A DNA stretch of 43,291 bases from Bacillota bacterium (GCA_017438285.1 JAFRVY010000039.1:1-43291), one strand, 5' to 3'; shown: positions 16,460-24,016, numbered from the stretch's first letter. Made by a program: numbers and translations. Notes: generated by a model not told the origin, from the letters alone.

Positions 16460-17818
16460 ATGAGCAGAATAAGGTTTTATGCTGCACTGTATATTTCCAA
16501 GATACTGTCTTTCGGGATAAATCTTGTGGCGAAAGGGCGCGGAACGAATCTTCCGGGCTCTATTGCAATTAAAATAGACCCGGCGTTCATCAGCCATATC
16601 AAAGGACTGGACCCTGACAACACCATTTTTGTCACGGGCACCAACGGCAAGAGTACGACGACAAATCTCATGGCTCATGTCTTTGAAACGGCGGGAATCA
16701 AGGCCGCCGTCAATCTTGCGGGAGCCAACCTCATCGGCGGAGCTGTCGTGACGCTTCTGAAAAACGTCAGCCTCGGCGGACGTCTGAAGACGGATGTAGT
16801 GCTCCTTGAGACAGACGAGAGGTTTTTGCCGATCATCAGGGAACAGCTGCCGGCGAAGCACATCTGCGTGACCAACATCCAGAAGGATCAGGTGCAGAGA
16901 AACGGTGAACCGGACATCATCTGGCGAAAGATCGCATCGGCGCTGGATGACGATGTGACGCTCTATGTCAACGGCGATGAGCCTAACGCTCTGAGCCTGG
17001 GACGTACGGCAGGAAAGTGTGTGACTTACGGCGTCGACAAGAACAGTTCTTCCTTCGATAAAGAGGACGATTTCTTCTCGGTGACCATGCCGTGTCCGGT
17101 CTGCCACGAACCGATCGTTTTCGACAAATACAATATCGACAACATCGGCCCGTTCCACTGTCCGAGCTGCGGTTTCGGCGCTGCGAAGAACGACTATCAG
17201 GCCTATGATGTCGATTTTGAGAACAAGACATTCTGCGTAGACGGCGCTGCATATGATTTCAAGTACAGCACGCCGTATTTCCTCTATTGCTATGTGGGCG
17301 CGCTGGCACTGGCCAGAGAGTTCAACATTCCGGAGGGAAAGATCAGCAAGGCCTTTGAGGACTTCGTCAATGTCGGCGGCAGGATGGAGGACATCGTGGC
17401 CGGCGGCAAGACCATCAAATACCTGAGAATGAAGCAGGAGAACCCTGAGACGGTGCAGTCTGCCATCAATGTCATCGCAGACGATCCGGAAGAGAAACTC
17501 TTCCTGCTTGGGCTCGATGAACTTGTGGATTTCGATCCGCATTACACGAACACCTTCTACACATATGACTGCGATTTCAGACGGCTGATCGCATCCAACG
17601 TGGGAAGATGTATCTGTTTCTCGGGAACTGTTGCCTATGACGCAGCTCTGAGAATGCTCTATGACGGGTTCGATCCGGACAAGCTCACGATTCTTCCGAC
17701 CAATGACGACAAGGCGATCATCGATGAATTGGCGAAATACGATATCAACAACGTGTATCTGATTACCTGGCTGCACAAATTCGAGTCTCTGGCCGAATAT
17801 GCAAAGGCTCACATGTAA
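16460..17818 (+). CDS. murT: MurT-like Mur ligase family protein
   Basis: A 452-residue ATP-dependent Mur-ligase-fold protein resembling MurT, the subunit that with GatD amidates D-Glu of lipid II. Seen are the ATP loop GTNGKSTTTNLMAHVF near residue 61, NLAGANLIGG, VVLLETDERFLPII, VTNIQKDQ and a MurT-type zinc ribbon CPVCHEP...FHCPSCGF near residues 211-236. The C-terminal DUF1727 region contains GLDELVDFDPHY and YDCDF, where canonical MurT has a DGRDVSWIWDxDFE pattern that includes the triad Asp. So the Asp is kept but the surroundings are diverged. It starts 1 base after fabT, with gatD immediately behind it. Confidence 0.8.
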   Translation: MSRIRFYAALYISKILSFGINLVAKGRGTNLPGSIAIKIDPAFISHIKGLDPDNTIFVTGTNGKSTTTNLMAHVFETAGIKAAVNLAGANLIGGAVVTLLKNVSLGGRLKTDVVLLETDERFLPIIREQLPAKHICVTNIQKDQVQRNGEPDIIWRKIASALDDDVTLYVNGDEPNALSLGRTAGKCVTYGVDKNSSSFDKEDDFFSVTMPCPVCHEPIVFDKYNIDNIGPFHCPSCGFGAAKNDYQAYDVDFENKTFCVDGAAYDFKYSTPYFLYCYVGALALAREFNIPEGKISKAFEDFVNVGGRMEDIVAGGKTIKYLRMKQENPETVQSAINVIADDPEEKLFLLGLDELVDFDPHYTNTFYTYDCDFRRLIASNVGRCICFSGTVAYDAALRMLYDGFDPDKLTILPTNDDKAIIDELAKYDINNVYLITWLHKFESLAEYAKAHM

Positions 17819-18670
17819 ATGGTGAATGATATGAATAACTTTGAGAAATTCAACAGAATAAGAAGTGATGCCGACAGAAACAGGCTTGAGATCAGCAATG
17901 AGACGGAAGTCTCCGGCAGCAACGGATTCAGGTTTTTACATATCCTGTGGCTGTATCCGGATGTTCTGAACATTCACGGCGGGCGCGGCGATATCATGGG
18001 ACTCATGCACATCTGCAACATGCTGGATATTCCAGTTGAAATCAGACGCTGGGACAGCATGAAAGAGGATATTCCATATGATTGGGCCGACATGATCTAT
18101 CTGAACAGCGGAGAACTCAAATGCGCCGGCGACGTGGCAAAGGCCATGGGAAGGCAGCGTGCCCAGCTGGATGCTTATGTAGCAAGGGGCGGGTACATCA
18201 TCGCCACCGCAAGCAGCGGTGCGATCCTGGCGAAGTATACGGAGAAACTTGACGGCTCGGTCGTGAAAGGCCTTGGACTCCTCGATATGGAGTGGAAAGA
18301 GCGCGCGTCCGTATGGGGCGATGACATCTGGTTTAAGACCGAAGATGGTCAGGAAGTAATCGGCAACCAGATCCAGGTGGCCGATGTTCTCCTCCATGCG
18401 GGACAAAAGCCTTTGGGAACAATCATCTATGGTAGAGGCAACCACGGCAGCTTTGACGAGGGCGCAAGACGCGGCAACGTGATTTTCACCAGCTGTTTGG
18501 GACCGTTCGTCACGAAGAACCCGAAGTACGTTGCCGGACTTCTTGCAGATGCGGCCGAAAGGTCTGGAATCAAGGTAACGAAGACCCTTGCGGACGATGA
18601 TATCGAAATCGAAACAGAGTCTGCCAAATATATCAAAAACTTCATGCTGGATAAGATGAAAAACAAGTAG
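17819..18670 (+). CDS. GatD-like class I glutamine amidotransferase lacking catalytic Cys and His
   Basis: A 283-residue protein with the GatD layout: YPDVLNIHGGRGDIMGL near residues 46-62, DGSVVKGLGLLD near 146-156 and GPFVTKNP near 228-235. Canonical GatD has ICGGYQ(L/F)LG with the nucleophile Cys just before the DG...GLG(I/L)LD segment. Here that stretch is IATASSGAIL, with Ala131 or a Ser where Cys belongs and no Cys nearby. Canonical LHGPxLPKN carries the triad His; here it is CLGPFVTKN, so Leu227 replaces His. The protein therefore probably cannot hydrolyse glutamine. It follows murT with no gap; an internal Met at 17831 is an alternative start. Family placement is good; activity and role are unknown. 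Confidence 0.75.
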   Translation: MVNDMNNFEKFNRIRSDADRNRLEISNETEVSGSNGFRFLHILWLYPDVLNIHGGRGDIMGLMHICNMLDIPVEIRRWDSMKEDIPYDWADMIYLNSGELKCAGDVAKAMGRQRAQLDAYVARGGYIIATASSGAILAKYTEKLDGSVVKGLGLLDMEWKERASVWGDDIWFKTEDGQEVIGNQIQVADVLLHAGQKPLGTIIYGRGNHGSFDEGARRGNVIFTSCLGPFVTKNPKYVAGLLADAAERSGIKVTKTLADDDIEIETESAKYIKNFMLDKMKNK

Positions 18671-18687
18671 AAAAGGGATATTACACC

Positions 18688-18716
18688 TTGACAAGCATAG
18701 TGCTAAATGTTAATAT
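18688..18716 (+). promoter_or_regulatory. Promoter of the tRNA cluster
   Basis: TTGACA (18688-18693) and TAATAT (18711-18716) are 17 bases apart: a perfect -35 and near-perfect -10, with transcription predicted to start about 25 bases before tRNA-Met. Confidence 0.8.
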
Positions 18717-18750
18717 ATTTTTTGCGACGGCGCAGAGGTGTGTCGTGTGT

Positions 18751-18827
18751 GGCGGTGTAGCTTAGTTGGCTAGAGCGTCCGGTTCATACCCGGAAGGTCG
18801 GTGGTTCGACTCCACTCGCCGCTACCA
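18751..18827 (+). tRNA. tRNA-Met (CAU), elongator type
   Basis: A 77-base cloverleaf with encoded CCA. Anticodon loop TTCATAC gives CAU. The anticodon stem is TCCGG/CCGGA and lacks the three consecutive G-C pairs of initiators, so this is elongator Met. Positions 1-72 form a G-U pair. First tRNA of the six-gene array. Confidence 0.9.
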
Positions 18828-18831
18828 AAGT

Positions 18832-18907
18832 GGGCGCTTAGCTCAGCTGGGAGAGCACCTGCCTTACAAGCAGGGGGTCACAGGTTCGAGCCCTGTAGCG
18901 CCCACCA
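18832..18907 (+). tRNA. tRNA-Val (UAC)
   Basis: A 76-base cloverleaf with encoded CCA. Acceptor GGGCGCT pairs with AGCGCCC; the anticodon loop CTTACAA gives UAC. TTCGAGC is the T-loop region. It starts 4 bases after tRNA-Met. Confidence 0.93.
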
Positions 18908-18918
18908 AAAACAATCGC

Positions 18919-18995
18919 GGTCCGGTAGTTCAGTTGGTTAGAATGCCAGCCTGTCACGCTGGAGGTCGACGGTTCGAGCCCGTTCCGGATCGCCA
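18919..18995 (+). tRNA. tRNA-Asp (GUC)
   Basis: A 77-base cloverleaf with encoded CCA. Acceptor GGTCCGG pairs with CCGGATC (one G-U), discriminator G. Anticodon loop CTGTCAC gives GUC. Confidence 0.93.
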
Positions 18996-19033
18996 ATTTT
19001 TACCGGGAGAAGTTTAGAGACCTCTCCCTTTAT

Positions 19034-19108
<75 letters not shown>

Positions 19109-19148
19109 TCCCTTATGGGAGGCTCCACTTGGAGCAACTAAATAATGT

Positions 19149-19225
19149 GGTGGGTATAGTCAAGTGGTTAAGACAGCGGGTTGTGGCTCCGTTATGCGTG
19201 GGTTCGAATCCCACTATCCACCCCA
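19149..19225 (+). tRNA. tRNA-His (GUG)
   Basis: A 77-base cloverleaf with encoded CCA. Anticodon loop TTGTGGC gives GUG. The His-specific extra G at position -1 (19149) pairs with the discriminator C, so it is encoded in the DNA. Confidence 0.93.
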
Positions 19226-19250
19226 TTTTTTTAGGGAAATTCAATAGCGT

Positions 19251-19325
19251 TGGGGTATCGCCAAGCGGTAAGGCAACGGATTCTGATTCCGTCATGCGCA
19301 GGTTCGAATCCTGCTACCCTAGCCA
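19251..19325 (+). tRNA. tRNA-Gln (CUG)
   Basis: A 75-base cloverleaf with encoded CCA. Acceptor TGGGGTA pairs with TACCCTA (U1-A72, discriminator G, both Gln identity features). Anticodon loop TTCTGAT gives CUG, reading only CAG, so a UUG isoacceptor must exist elsewhere. Confidence 0.92.
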
Positions 19326-19330
19326 AAGCG

Positions 19331-19358
19331 AAAGACGAGCGAATGCTCGTCTTTTTTT
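19331..19358 (+). terminator. Terminator of the tRNA cluster
   Basis: AAAGACGAGC (19331-19340) and GCTCGTCTTT (19345-19354) form a 10-bp stem with a GAAT loop, running into seven T residues (19352-19358). It starts 6 bases after tRNA-Gln. Confidence 0.88.
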
Positions 19359-19387
19359 GATATACCGTATCCTTTTCTGTTTGGTCA

Positions 19388-19396
19388 TGCTAAAAT
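19388..19396 (+). promoter_or_regulatory. Extended -10 promoter before the CBM9-like gene
   Basis: TGCTAAAAT has an extended -10 element (TGN directly before TAAAAT) about 60 bases ahead of the 19459 start. No good -35 is visible at 16-18 bases upstream. Confidence 0.35.
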
Positions 19397-19458
19397 GATT
19401 ACGATAAGACAGCATTTTTCGGACAATTACAATCCGCACTCAACGGGAGAATTTCATA

Positions 19459-20076
19459 ATGAATCACAGAGCCTATCCCATAATCAAGCGCAGTGGATGC
19501 ATTAATTGGAGTGAGATACCAGTACTGAAGATAGATCATGTACTATGGCTGCCGGATGCGGGAATTCAGGCAGAAGGACAGCTTTACTACGATGAAGATG
19601 GACTGTATCTCCATATGCGCGCGACAGAGGAAAATATCAGAGCGGAGTATACAGAACCTTTGTCGCCTGTGTGCTGCGACAGCTGTCTCGAGTTTTTCTT
19701 TCAGATCGAAGGCGAAGAGAACTATTTTAATTTCGAGATCAATCCCAATGGATGTATGTGCATCCAATATGGGAAAGAAGAACGCTTTGACATCGTACAG
19801 GAAAATGGGAAAGAATACTTCTCTGTCACCACGAATGAGACAGATGACGGCTGGGAAGTGTTTTACAGGATTCCGTTGAAATTCATCAGATTGTTTCACC
19901 AGGATTATGCATTTGATCGGGACATCAAGGCGAACATGTACAAATGTGGGAATTATACTGTGACCAAGCATTTTCTTGCCTGGAAGCCGATCAACACGGA
20001 GAAACCCAATTTTCACAAACCTGAGTGTTTTGGAACAATGACATTTGAGGATGTTCACAGTACGGAACAGGATTGA
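19459..20076 (+). CDS. CBM9-like / DOMON-type carbohydrate-binding protein
   Basis: A 205-residue protein predicted to be one beta-sandwich domain of the CBM9-like family. Strand-rich segments are seen in DHVLWLPDAG, LYYDEDGLYLHMRATEENIR, CCDSCLEFFFQIEGEENYFNFEINPNG and DDGWEVFYRIPLKFI. The LEFFFQ...YFNFEINPNG pattern followed by GWEVFYRIPL is the recognisable family core. There is no signal peptide or membrane anchor, so it probably stays in the cytoplasm, unusual for a sugar-binding module. GGGAG precedes the ATG by 10 bases. A 6-bp hairpin (AACCGG/CCGGTT, 20081-20099) follows the stop. It may be functionally tied to the sugar cluster downstream. Confidence 0.65.
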   Translation: MNHRAYPIIKRSGCINWSEIPVLKIDHVLWLPDAGIQAEGQLYYDEDGLYLHMRATEENIRAEYTEPLSPVCCDSCLEFFFQIEGEENYFNFEINPNGCMCIQYGKEERFDIVQENGKEYFSVTTNETDDGWEVFYRIPLKFIRLFHQDYAFDRDIKANMYKCGNYTVTKHFLAWKPINTEKPNFHKPECFGTMTFEDVHSTEQD

Positions 20077-20093
20077 TATAAACCGGCATATAA

Positions 20094-20294
20094 CCGGTTC
20101 AGACATTCGCCTATGTGGACCTGACAACCTTATTATGGTATTACTTAAAGCATCAGAAACTGATCACCAGAGGTACGATAGTTGGATTCAAATACAATGA
20201 GTACCAGGTGCAGATCCGCGCCTTCACGAAGGCCAATGGCGACCTCTATAGCGGCGCATGGAGCAAGGTGAAGATCACAAAGAAGATCAAATAA
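20094..20294 (+). pseudogene. Remnant of a fibronectin type III domain (C-terminal end of a surface protein)
   Basis: This frame is open from 20094 to a TAA at 20292-20294 but has no start codon with a ribosome site. Its last part reads FKYNEYQVQIRAFTKANGD then LYSGAWSKVKITKKIK. That is the terminal strand pair of Fn3 domains as found in clostridial surface proteins (YxVxIRAY...G..Y.GxWSxxKxVK). The upstream residues (FAYVDLTTLLWYYLKHQ) do not look like Fn3, so the domain is cut. This is a decayed end of a once longer gene, left by deletion or rearrangement next to the accessory cluster. Confidence 0.55.
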
Positions 20295-20315
20295 TCGCAT
20301 GAATCAGTAAGAAAG

Positions 20316-20340
20316 ATGATCCCGGCAATGCCGGGATCAT
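20316..20340. terminator. Hairpin between convergent units
   Basis: ATGATCCCGGC (20316-20326) and GCCGGGATCAT (20330-20340) form a perfect 11-bp stem with a 3-base loop. It contains the stop codon of the minus-strand ATP-grasp gene and would act mainly on that strand, where CTTTCTTAC follows. T-richness is modest on both sides. Confidence 0.6.
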
Positions 20341-21503
20341 TCTCTATATTTGCGGATATCCTTATTGACGGTCCAAAAGCCGCGGGCCTGAAGCCCTTCC
20401 ATGCTCCGCCGGTGAAAGTAATCTTCCAGTATCCAGTCTGTCATCTCTCCGAAGAGGGGACGTCCGCTGACTCTCTGCGCATGGTCTCCCGGCGTGGAAT
20501 TGAGTTCGATCAGAAGTGGGTCGCCATCCTGATCCATCGTAAAGTCCCAGCCGATCCACTTGAAATGGCCGACTCTCGGATGGATCCGGCGAACCGTCTC
20601 AAGCATCTTTCCGATGCACGGGATAACGAAGTCTTCATCATAGAGGCCAGCATCGTGGGCGTTGATCCAGTAGCCTTCGTCGTGACAGGCCTTTGCGTGA
20701 ACGTGGCCGTCCGGAAAGATCTCAGCATTGTACTCTTCACCGACCACCACGTGGGTCGAACTGGAAGCTCCAAGTCTTAAATACACCTGCGGGATGTGGA
20801 TGCAGCCCTGCAGAAACAGTGACAGCACCCTGATGGTACAAACGTTATTCGGACTCACCGCCTCCAGAGTCTGGTGCTGAACTATCTTCTCCTGCACGAT
20901 GAAGTTTTGTCCGGTCTGAGCGAAATACTCCCTGATCTGCGCATCGTCGCATTTGGACGGGTCAAATCGCCTGACACCGTTTCCAAAGCCGCTGTATAAG
21001 GACGGTTTTATGAAGAGTTCACCGCCGCTTTTCGTACAGAGACTTACCGCATCCGTCTCCTGAATCAGATCCATATTGCCGTCGTAATACTCTCCGGCGA
21101 TTTTGCGGCATACGGTCTTCGCCTGCTTCACATCAGGGAACCGAAGTTCCAGATAGTTTTTGTCTTCCAAAGCCCAGCGAAAGGGCAGATTATTCATGTA
21201 TGGAAGCAGTTCAAGATAATATAGATCCGATGGGATGAAACGCGGATCCATTTTCTGCTCACGGCTGCCAGCAAGCTCGAACCAGAACTGTCTGGGCTGT
21301 CTGCCGAACTGCTGCCAGTAAGGCAGTACGGACTCAATATATTCTTCCGCCCGCGATCTAAGGTCCCAACCATCCGTCATAGATTTTGCCAGGGCACGGT
21401 TAGAGGTTTCCATCCTGTTTCTGTGATATCTGTTTTTTGTGTTGATCGCTGTCCTGAGGGACATGCTGTACAGCAGTCTGTTTAAGGTGTTTCCAATTCC
21501 CAT
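20337..21503 (-). CDS. Sugar-transfer associated ATP-grasp protein (copy A)
   Basis: A 388-residue ATP-grasp protein of the type associated with sugar-transfer loci (PF14397-like). Landmarks: VLPYWQQFGRQPRQFWFELAG near residue 60-80, DPRFIPSDLYY, GGELFIKPSLYSGFGNGV (ATP-binding lysine and loop), NFIVQEKIVQH, NNVCTIRVLSLF, and the metal site GWDFTMDQDGDPLLIELNSTPG. Such enzymes couple ATP to carboxylate activation and usually form amide bonds; the acceptor is unknown. It is a clear paralog of the protein at 22806-23942, including the shared C-terminal F(G)xxTDWILEDYF. It is the last gene of a three-gene minus-strand operon, 40 bases after the PP-loop gene. Confidence 0.8.
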   Translation of the reverse strand: MGIGNTLNRLLYSMSLRTAINTKNRYHRNRMETSNRALAKSMTDGWDLRSRAEEYIESVLPYWQQFGRQPRQFWFELAGSREQKMDPRFIPSDLYYLELLPYMNNLPFRWALEDKNYLELRFPDVKQAKTVCRKIAGEYYDGNMDLIQETDAVSLCTKSGGELFIKPSLYSGFGNGVRRFDPSKCDDAQIREYFAQTGQNFIVQEKIVQHQTLEAVSPNNVCTIRVLSLFLQGCIHIPQVYLRLGASSSTHVVVGEEYNAEIFPDGHVHAKACHDEGYWINAHDAGLYDEDFVIPCIGKMLETVRRIHPRVGHFKWIGWDFTMDQDGDPLLIELNSTPGDHAQRVSGRPLFGEMTDWILEDYFHRRSMEGLQARGFWTVNKDIRKYRE

Positions 21504-21543
21504 ACTGCTTCACTCTCTTTCTTTTTAGCAATCTTTTTTTGAA

Positions 21544-22806
21544 CTATTGCGTTATCGCATCGTATATTGACCGGAACAGCCGTCCGGCATCGTTATCGTA
21601 TTTATTCGCCAGCTGCAAAATCTGCTGAACGCTTTCTCTGGCAGAACTCGCCTCCGGACGCTGCGAGAAAAGAATCAGATCCTTGTACACATCTTCGCGC
21701 TCCGAATAGTATTTATTAAGATTGAAACTCTCTTCGAACTTATCCAGCTTGCCGATGATATCGAGAGGGATCATCGTTTTCATGCAGGCATAGCATCTGC
21801 CGCAGTTTTCCCCGTGCGGGCCGGTATCGTAGCAGACGGCGACGTATTTCTGCACGTCTTCATCGTCGACCAGTGCTTCCAGTTTTTCCGGCCTGGATGC
21901 GTCATCGCTTGTAACATAATGCAAAGTCTCCGTCTGACAGCAGTCACAGAGCAGCCCCTCATAATGCTGAGTCGGTACAGTCAGCGAGGCTTCCACCATA
22001 TTGCTGTCGTGACCGGACGATGAACTGATATATGTACTGTACAAAGGCTCCAGAGCCAGTGTGCACGCCAGAAATCTGTACATGGATCCGTAGATTCTGC
22101 CGCCTCTGTAAAAATCCTCATCCAGGTTTGACCTCATGACGATCAGAGGCAGATCATGATGATTTGCTATGCTTTTCGCATGGTCGATGATGTGCGAAAA
22201 AACCTGTTCCTTTTCCCTGTAGATCGCGTTGATGTCGTAAGGCGGTTCCAGAAAAGGAAGCAGATAATTGCAGTCATAGTATGCTAGGTGTGTGAGTCGC
22301 TTGCCTCCTGGCGTGTCCGGACGGTCGTAGCAATGCAGCGTATAGAGTGAATCCACACCGCAGGACATTCCTGTCAGCACGCCCCCTGCGCACTCGATCG
22401 GTTCACCGGTCACCGGCCCATCGAGCCGTATTTGGTTCTGCATGAGGGCAGGGATAAGCTTTTGCGTAAGCCCGTCATAGAGCTTGCGGGACATTGGCGC
22501 TTCGAAACGTATGTCAGATTCGGTGATCATGGCGTACCAGAGCATTGCGATCACAAAGGCGTTGCTGCGCTCCGTGGACAGATACTCCGCATATTGCGAA
22601 GGGGCGGAGAACCACAGATTGCAGTCTTCATCCTGCCATACGGCCGGCGGATAATCGAAGGCCGTCAGCCACGCGGTGTTCTTCAGAGGAGCGGTCTTTT
22701 CGAGATATACCCGGACCGTATCCTTTGATATGTGCACCGGTGCCCGCAGGTATGTCGTGTCATTTTCTGTTGTAATATATGGTTTACCTATAGTAATCAT
22801 TTTCAT
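21544..22806 (-). CDS. QueC-like PP-loop ATPase of unknown substrate
   Basis: A 420-residue protein. The PP-loop is GMSCGVDSL at residues 146-154 (canonical SGGxDS). A QueC-type zinc motif C-x9-C-x2-C-x2-C is formed by Cys325, 335, 338 and 341 (CGRCYACMKT), and another cysteine group, CDCCQTE, lies before it. QueC-type enzymes adenylate a carboxylate and convert it to amide or nitrile, or ligate it. The 145-residue N-terminal region is not part of QueC and I do not recognise it. I placed the start at 22806, where ATG overlaps the stop of the upstream gene (TGATG); a longer in-frame start would overlap by 40 bases. It sits between two paralogous ATP-grasp genes. Substrate unknown. Confidence 0.72.
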   Translation of the reverse strand: MKMITIGKPYITTENDTTYLRAPVHISKDTVRVYLEKTAPLKNTAWLTAFDYPPAVWQDEDCNLWFSAPSQYAEYLSTERSNAFVIAMLWYAMITESDIRFEAPMSRKLYDGLTQKLIPALMQNQIRLDGPVTGEPIECAGGVLTGMSCGVDSLYTLHCYDRPDTPGGKRLTHLAYYDCNYLLPFLEPPYDINAIYREKEQVFSHIIDHAKSIANHHDLPLIVMRSNLDEDFYRGGRIYGSMYRFLACTLALEPLYSTYISSSSGHDSNMVEASLTVPTQHYEGLLCDCCQTETLHYVTSDDASRPEKLEALVDDEDVQKYVAVCYDTGPHGENCGRCYACMKTMIPLDIIGKLDKFEESFNLNKYYSEREDVYKDLILFSQRPEASSARESVQQILQLANKYDNDAGRLFRSIYDAITQ

Positions 22807-23942
22807 CAATAAATCAGTACGTCCTGGCGGTGGTTCTGTTCCCATGTGCGGTGCAGGAAATAGTCCTCCAGGATCCAGTCGGTCTTATCGCCGAAGATCG
22901 GCTTGCAGCAGGTAAGCTGTGAACAGTCGATGCCCGGGAAGATGTTGAATTCGATCAGGATCGGATCTCCGTCTTCATCGACGGCAAAATCCCAGCCGAT
23001 GCATTTGAAATGAGCCATCCTCGGGTGGATGCGCTTGACTTCATCGCAAACTTTATCCATGGAAGGAACCATGAAATTGTCGTCAAAAGGCGCATTCTTC
23101 TGATCGATCCATGCTCCGTTGTTGTCGTAAACCTTCGGATACAGTTTTCTGTCTTCAAGTATCTCAGCATAGAAGCCGCCGTCATGCATGGATACATACG
23201 GCATGTCAGGGCTGCTGACGCGAAGCACCGCGCTCTCGACCGACACCTTGTCATCCAGAAGGAGTGACAGGATACGGATAGTGCTGACGGAAGACGGATT
23301 GATCTTTTCTATCTGCGGATGCTGCTTTATCTGCTCCTGAACGATAAAGGAAGAACCGGCATCTCTGAAGATACCGCTAATATCCTCATCCGTGCATGAA
23401 TCAGGTTCAAAAACAGTTATGCCTTTGCCGCCTTTGGAACCGGTGGAGCGCTTCAAAAACAGCGTGCCTCCGCGTTCACGGCACAGACCGATGAGAGTGT
23501 CCTCACTGATAATGTTCCTCTTCGCATCCGTGTAGACGCCTTCGATGTTCAGGGCGACCGTTTCAGGTCTCTTCACATCGCTGAAAAGGTAGTCCAGATA
23601 GCCTTTATTCATGAGACCGTGCTGCTGCATCCCGTTGTTCATATACGGCAGAATGTCGTTATAGTACAGATCTGCAGGCATAAAACGCGGGTCCATCCTG
23701 TGATCACGGGAGCCGTACAGATCAAACCACATCTGTTTCGGAGACTGTCCGAACTTTTTCCAATAAGGCAGCACTTCCTGCTCATATGCCAGTTGACGCT
23801 GCTCCTCGTCCCAGTCACTAAGATCGAGACGGTCGAGCAGGGACGAAGACTCCCGCTCCAGGGCATCCGCCAGATAGATTTTTTTTGTTTCTACGGCATT
23901 CTGAAATGCCGAATTATAGTTTTCTTCATATTTCTGGATCAT
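22806..23942 (-). CDS. Sugar-transfer associated ATP-grasp protein (copy B)
   Basis: A 378-residue paralog of the protein at 20337-21503. Matching landmarks are VLPYWKKFGQSPKQMWFDLYG, DPRFMPADLYY, GGTLFLKRSTGSKGGKGI (a Gly-rich ATP loop), SFIVQEQIKQH, SSVSTIRILSLL and GWDFAVDEDGDPILIEFNIFPG. I use the Met at 23942 and not upstream in-frame codons, because it matches the N-terminal length of copy A and lies right behind a consensus promoter. The likely transcript start falls on this ATG, so the mRNA may be leaderless. It is the first gene of the minus-strand operon and its stop overlaps the PP-loop start. Confidence 0.8.
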   Translation of the reverse strand: MIQKYEENYNSAFQNAVETKKIYLADALERESSSLLDRLDLSDWDEEQRQLAYEQEVLPYWKKFGQSPKQMWFDLYGSRDHRMDPRFMPADLYYNDILPYMNNGMQQHGLMNKGYLDYLFSDVKRPETVALNIEGVYTDAKRNIISEDTLIGLCRERGGTLFLKRSTGSKGGKGITVFEPDSCTDEDISGIFRDAGSSFIVQEQIKQHPQIEKINPSSVSTIRILSLLLDDKVSVESAVLRVSSPDMPYVSMHDGGFYAEILEDRKLYPKVYDNNGAWIDQKNAPFDDNFMVPSMDKVCDEVKRIHPRMAHFKCIGWDFAVDEDGDPILIEFNIFPGIDCSQLTCCKPIFGDKTDWILEDYFLHRTWEQNHRQDVLIY

Positions 23943-23948
23943 GTCTGT

Positions 23949-23977
23949 ATAATACCACACCGTAAACCCATGCTCAA
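23949..23977 (-). promoter_or_regulatory. Minus-strand promoter of the ATP-grasp/PP-loop operon
   Basis: Reading the minus strand, TTGAGC (23977-23972) and TATTAT (23954-23949) are 17 bases apart. Six bases (ACAGAC) separate the -10 from the ATG at 23942, so transcription should begin at or within a base or two of the start codon. No ribosome-binding sequence is present between them. Confidence 0.6.
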
Positions 23978-24000
23978 CGGGTGCAGGCTTTTGCATACTG

Positions 24001-24009
24001 TGATAAAAT
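24001..24009 (+). promoter_or_regulatory. Extended -10 promoter of the GT2 operon
   Basis: TGATAAAAT (24001-24009) is an extended -10 (TGN before TAAAAT). It lies 7 bases ahead of the ATG at 24017, again leaving no room for a leader. No clear -35 is visible. Together with the minus-strand promoter it fills the 74-base divergent gap. Confidence 0.5.
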
Positions 24010-24016
24010 ATTGGAT

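Noticed and set aside
16421-17812. 463-codon open frame on the minus strand opposite murT
   Set aside because: It is an exact shadow of a well-supported Mur ligase gene, has no family motifs or ribosome site, and reflects the codon bias of the real gene.
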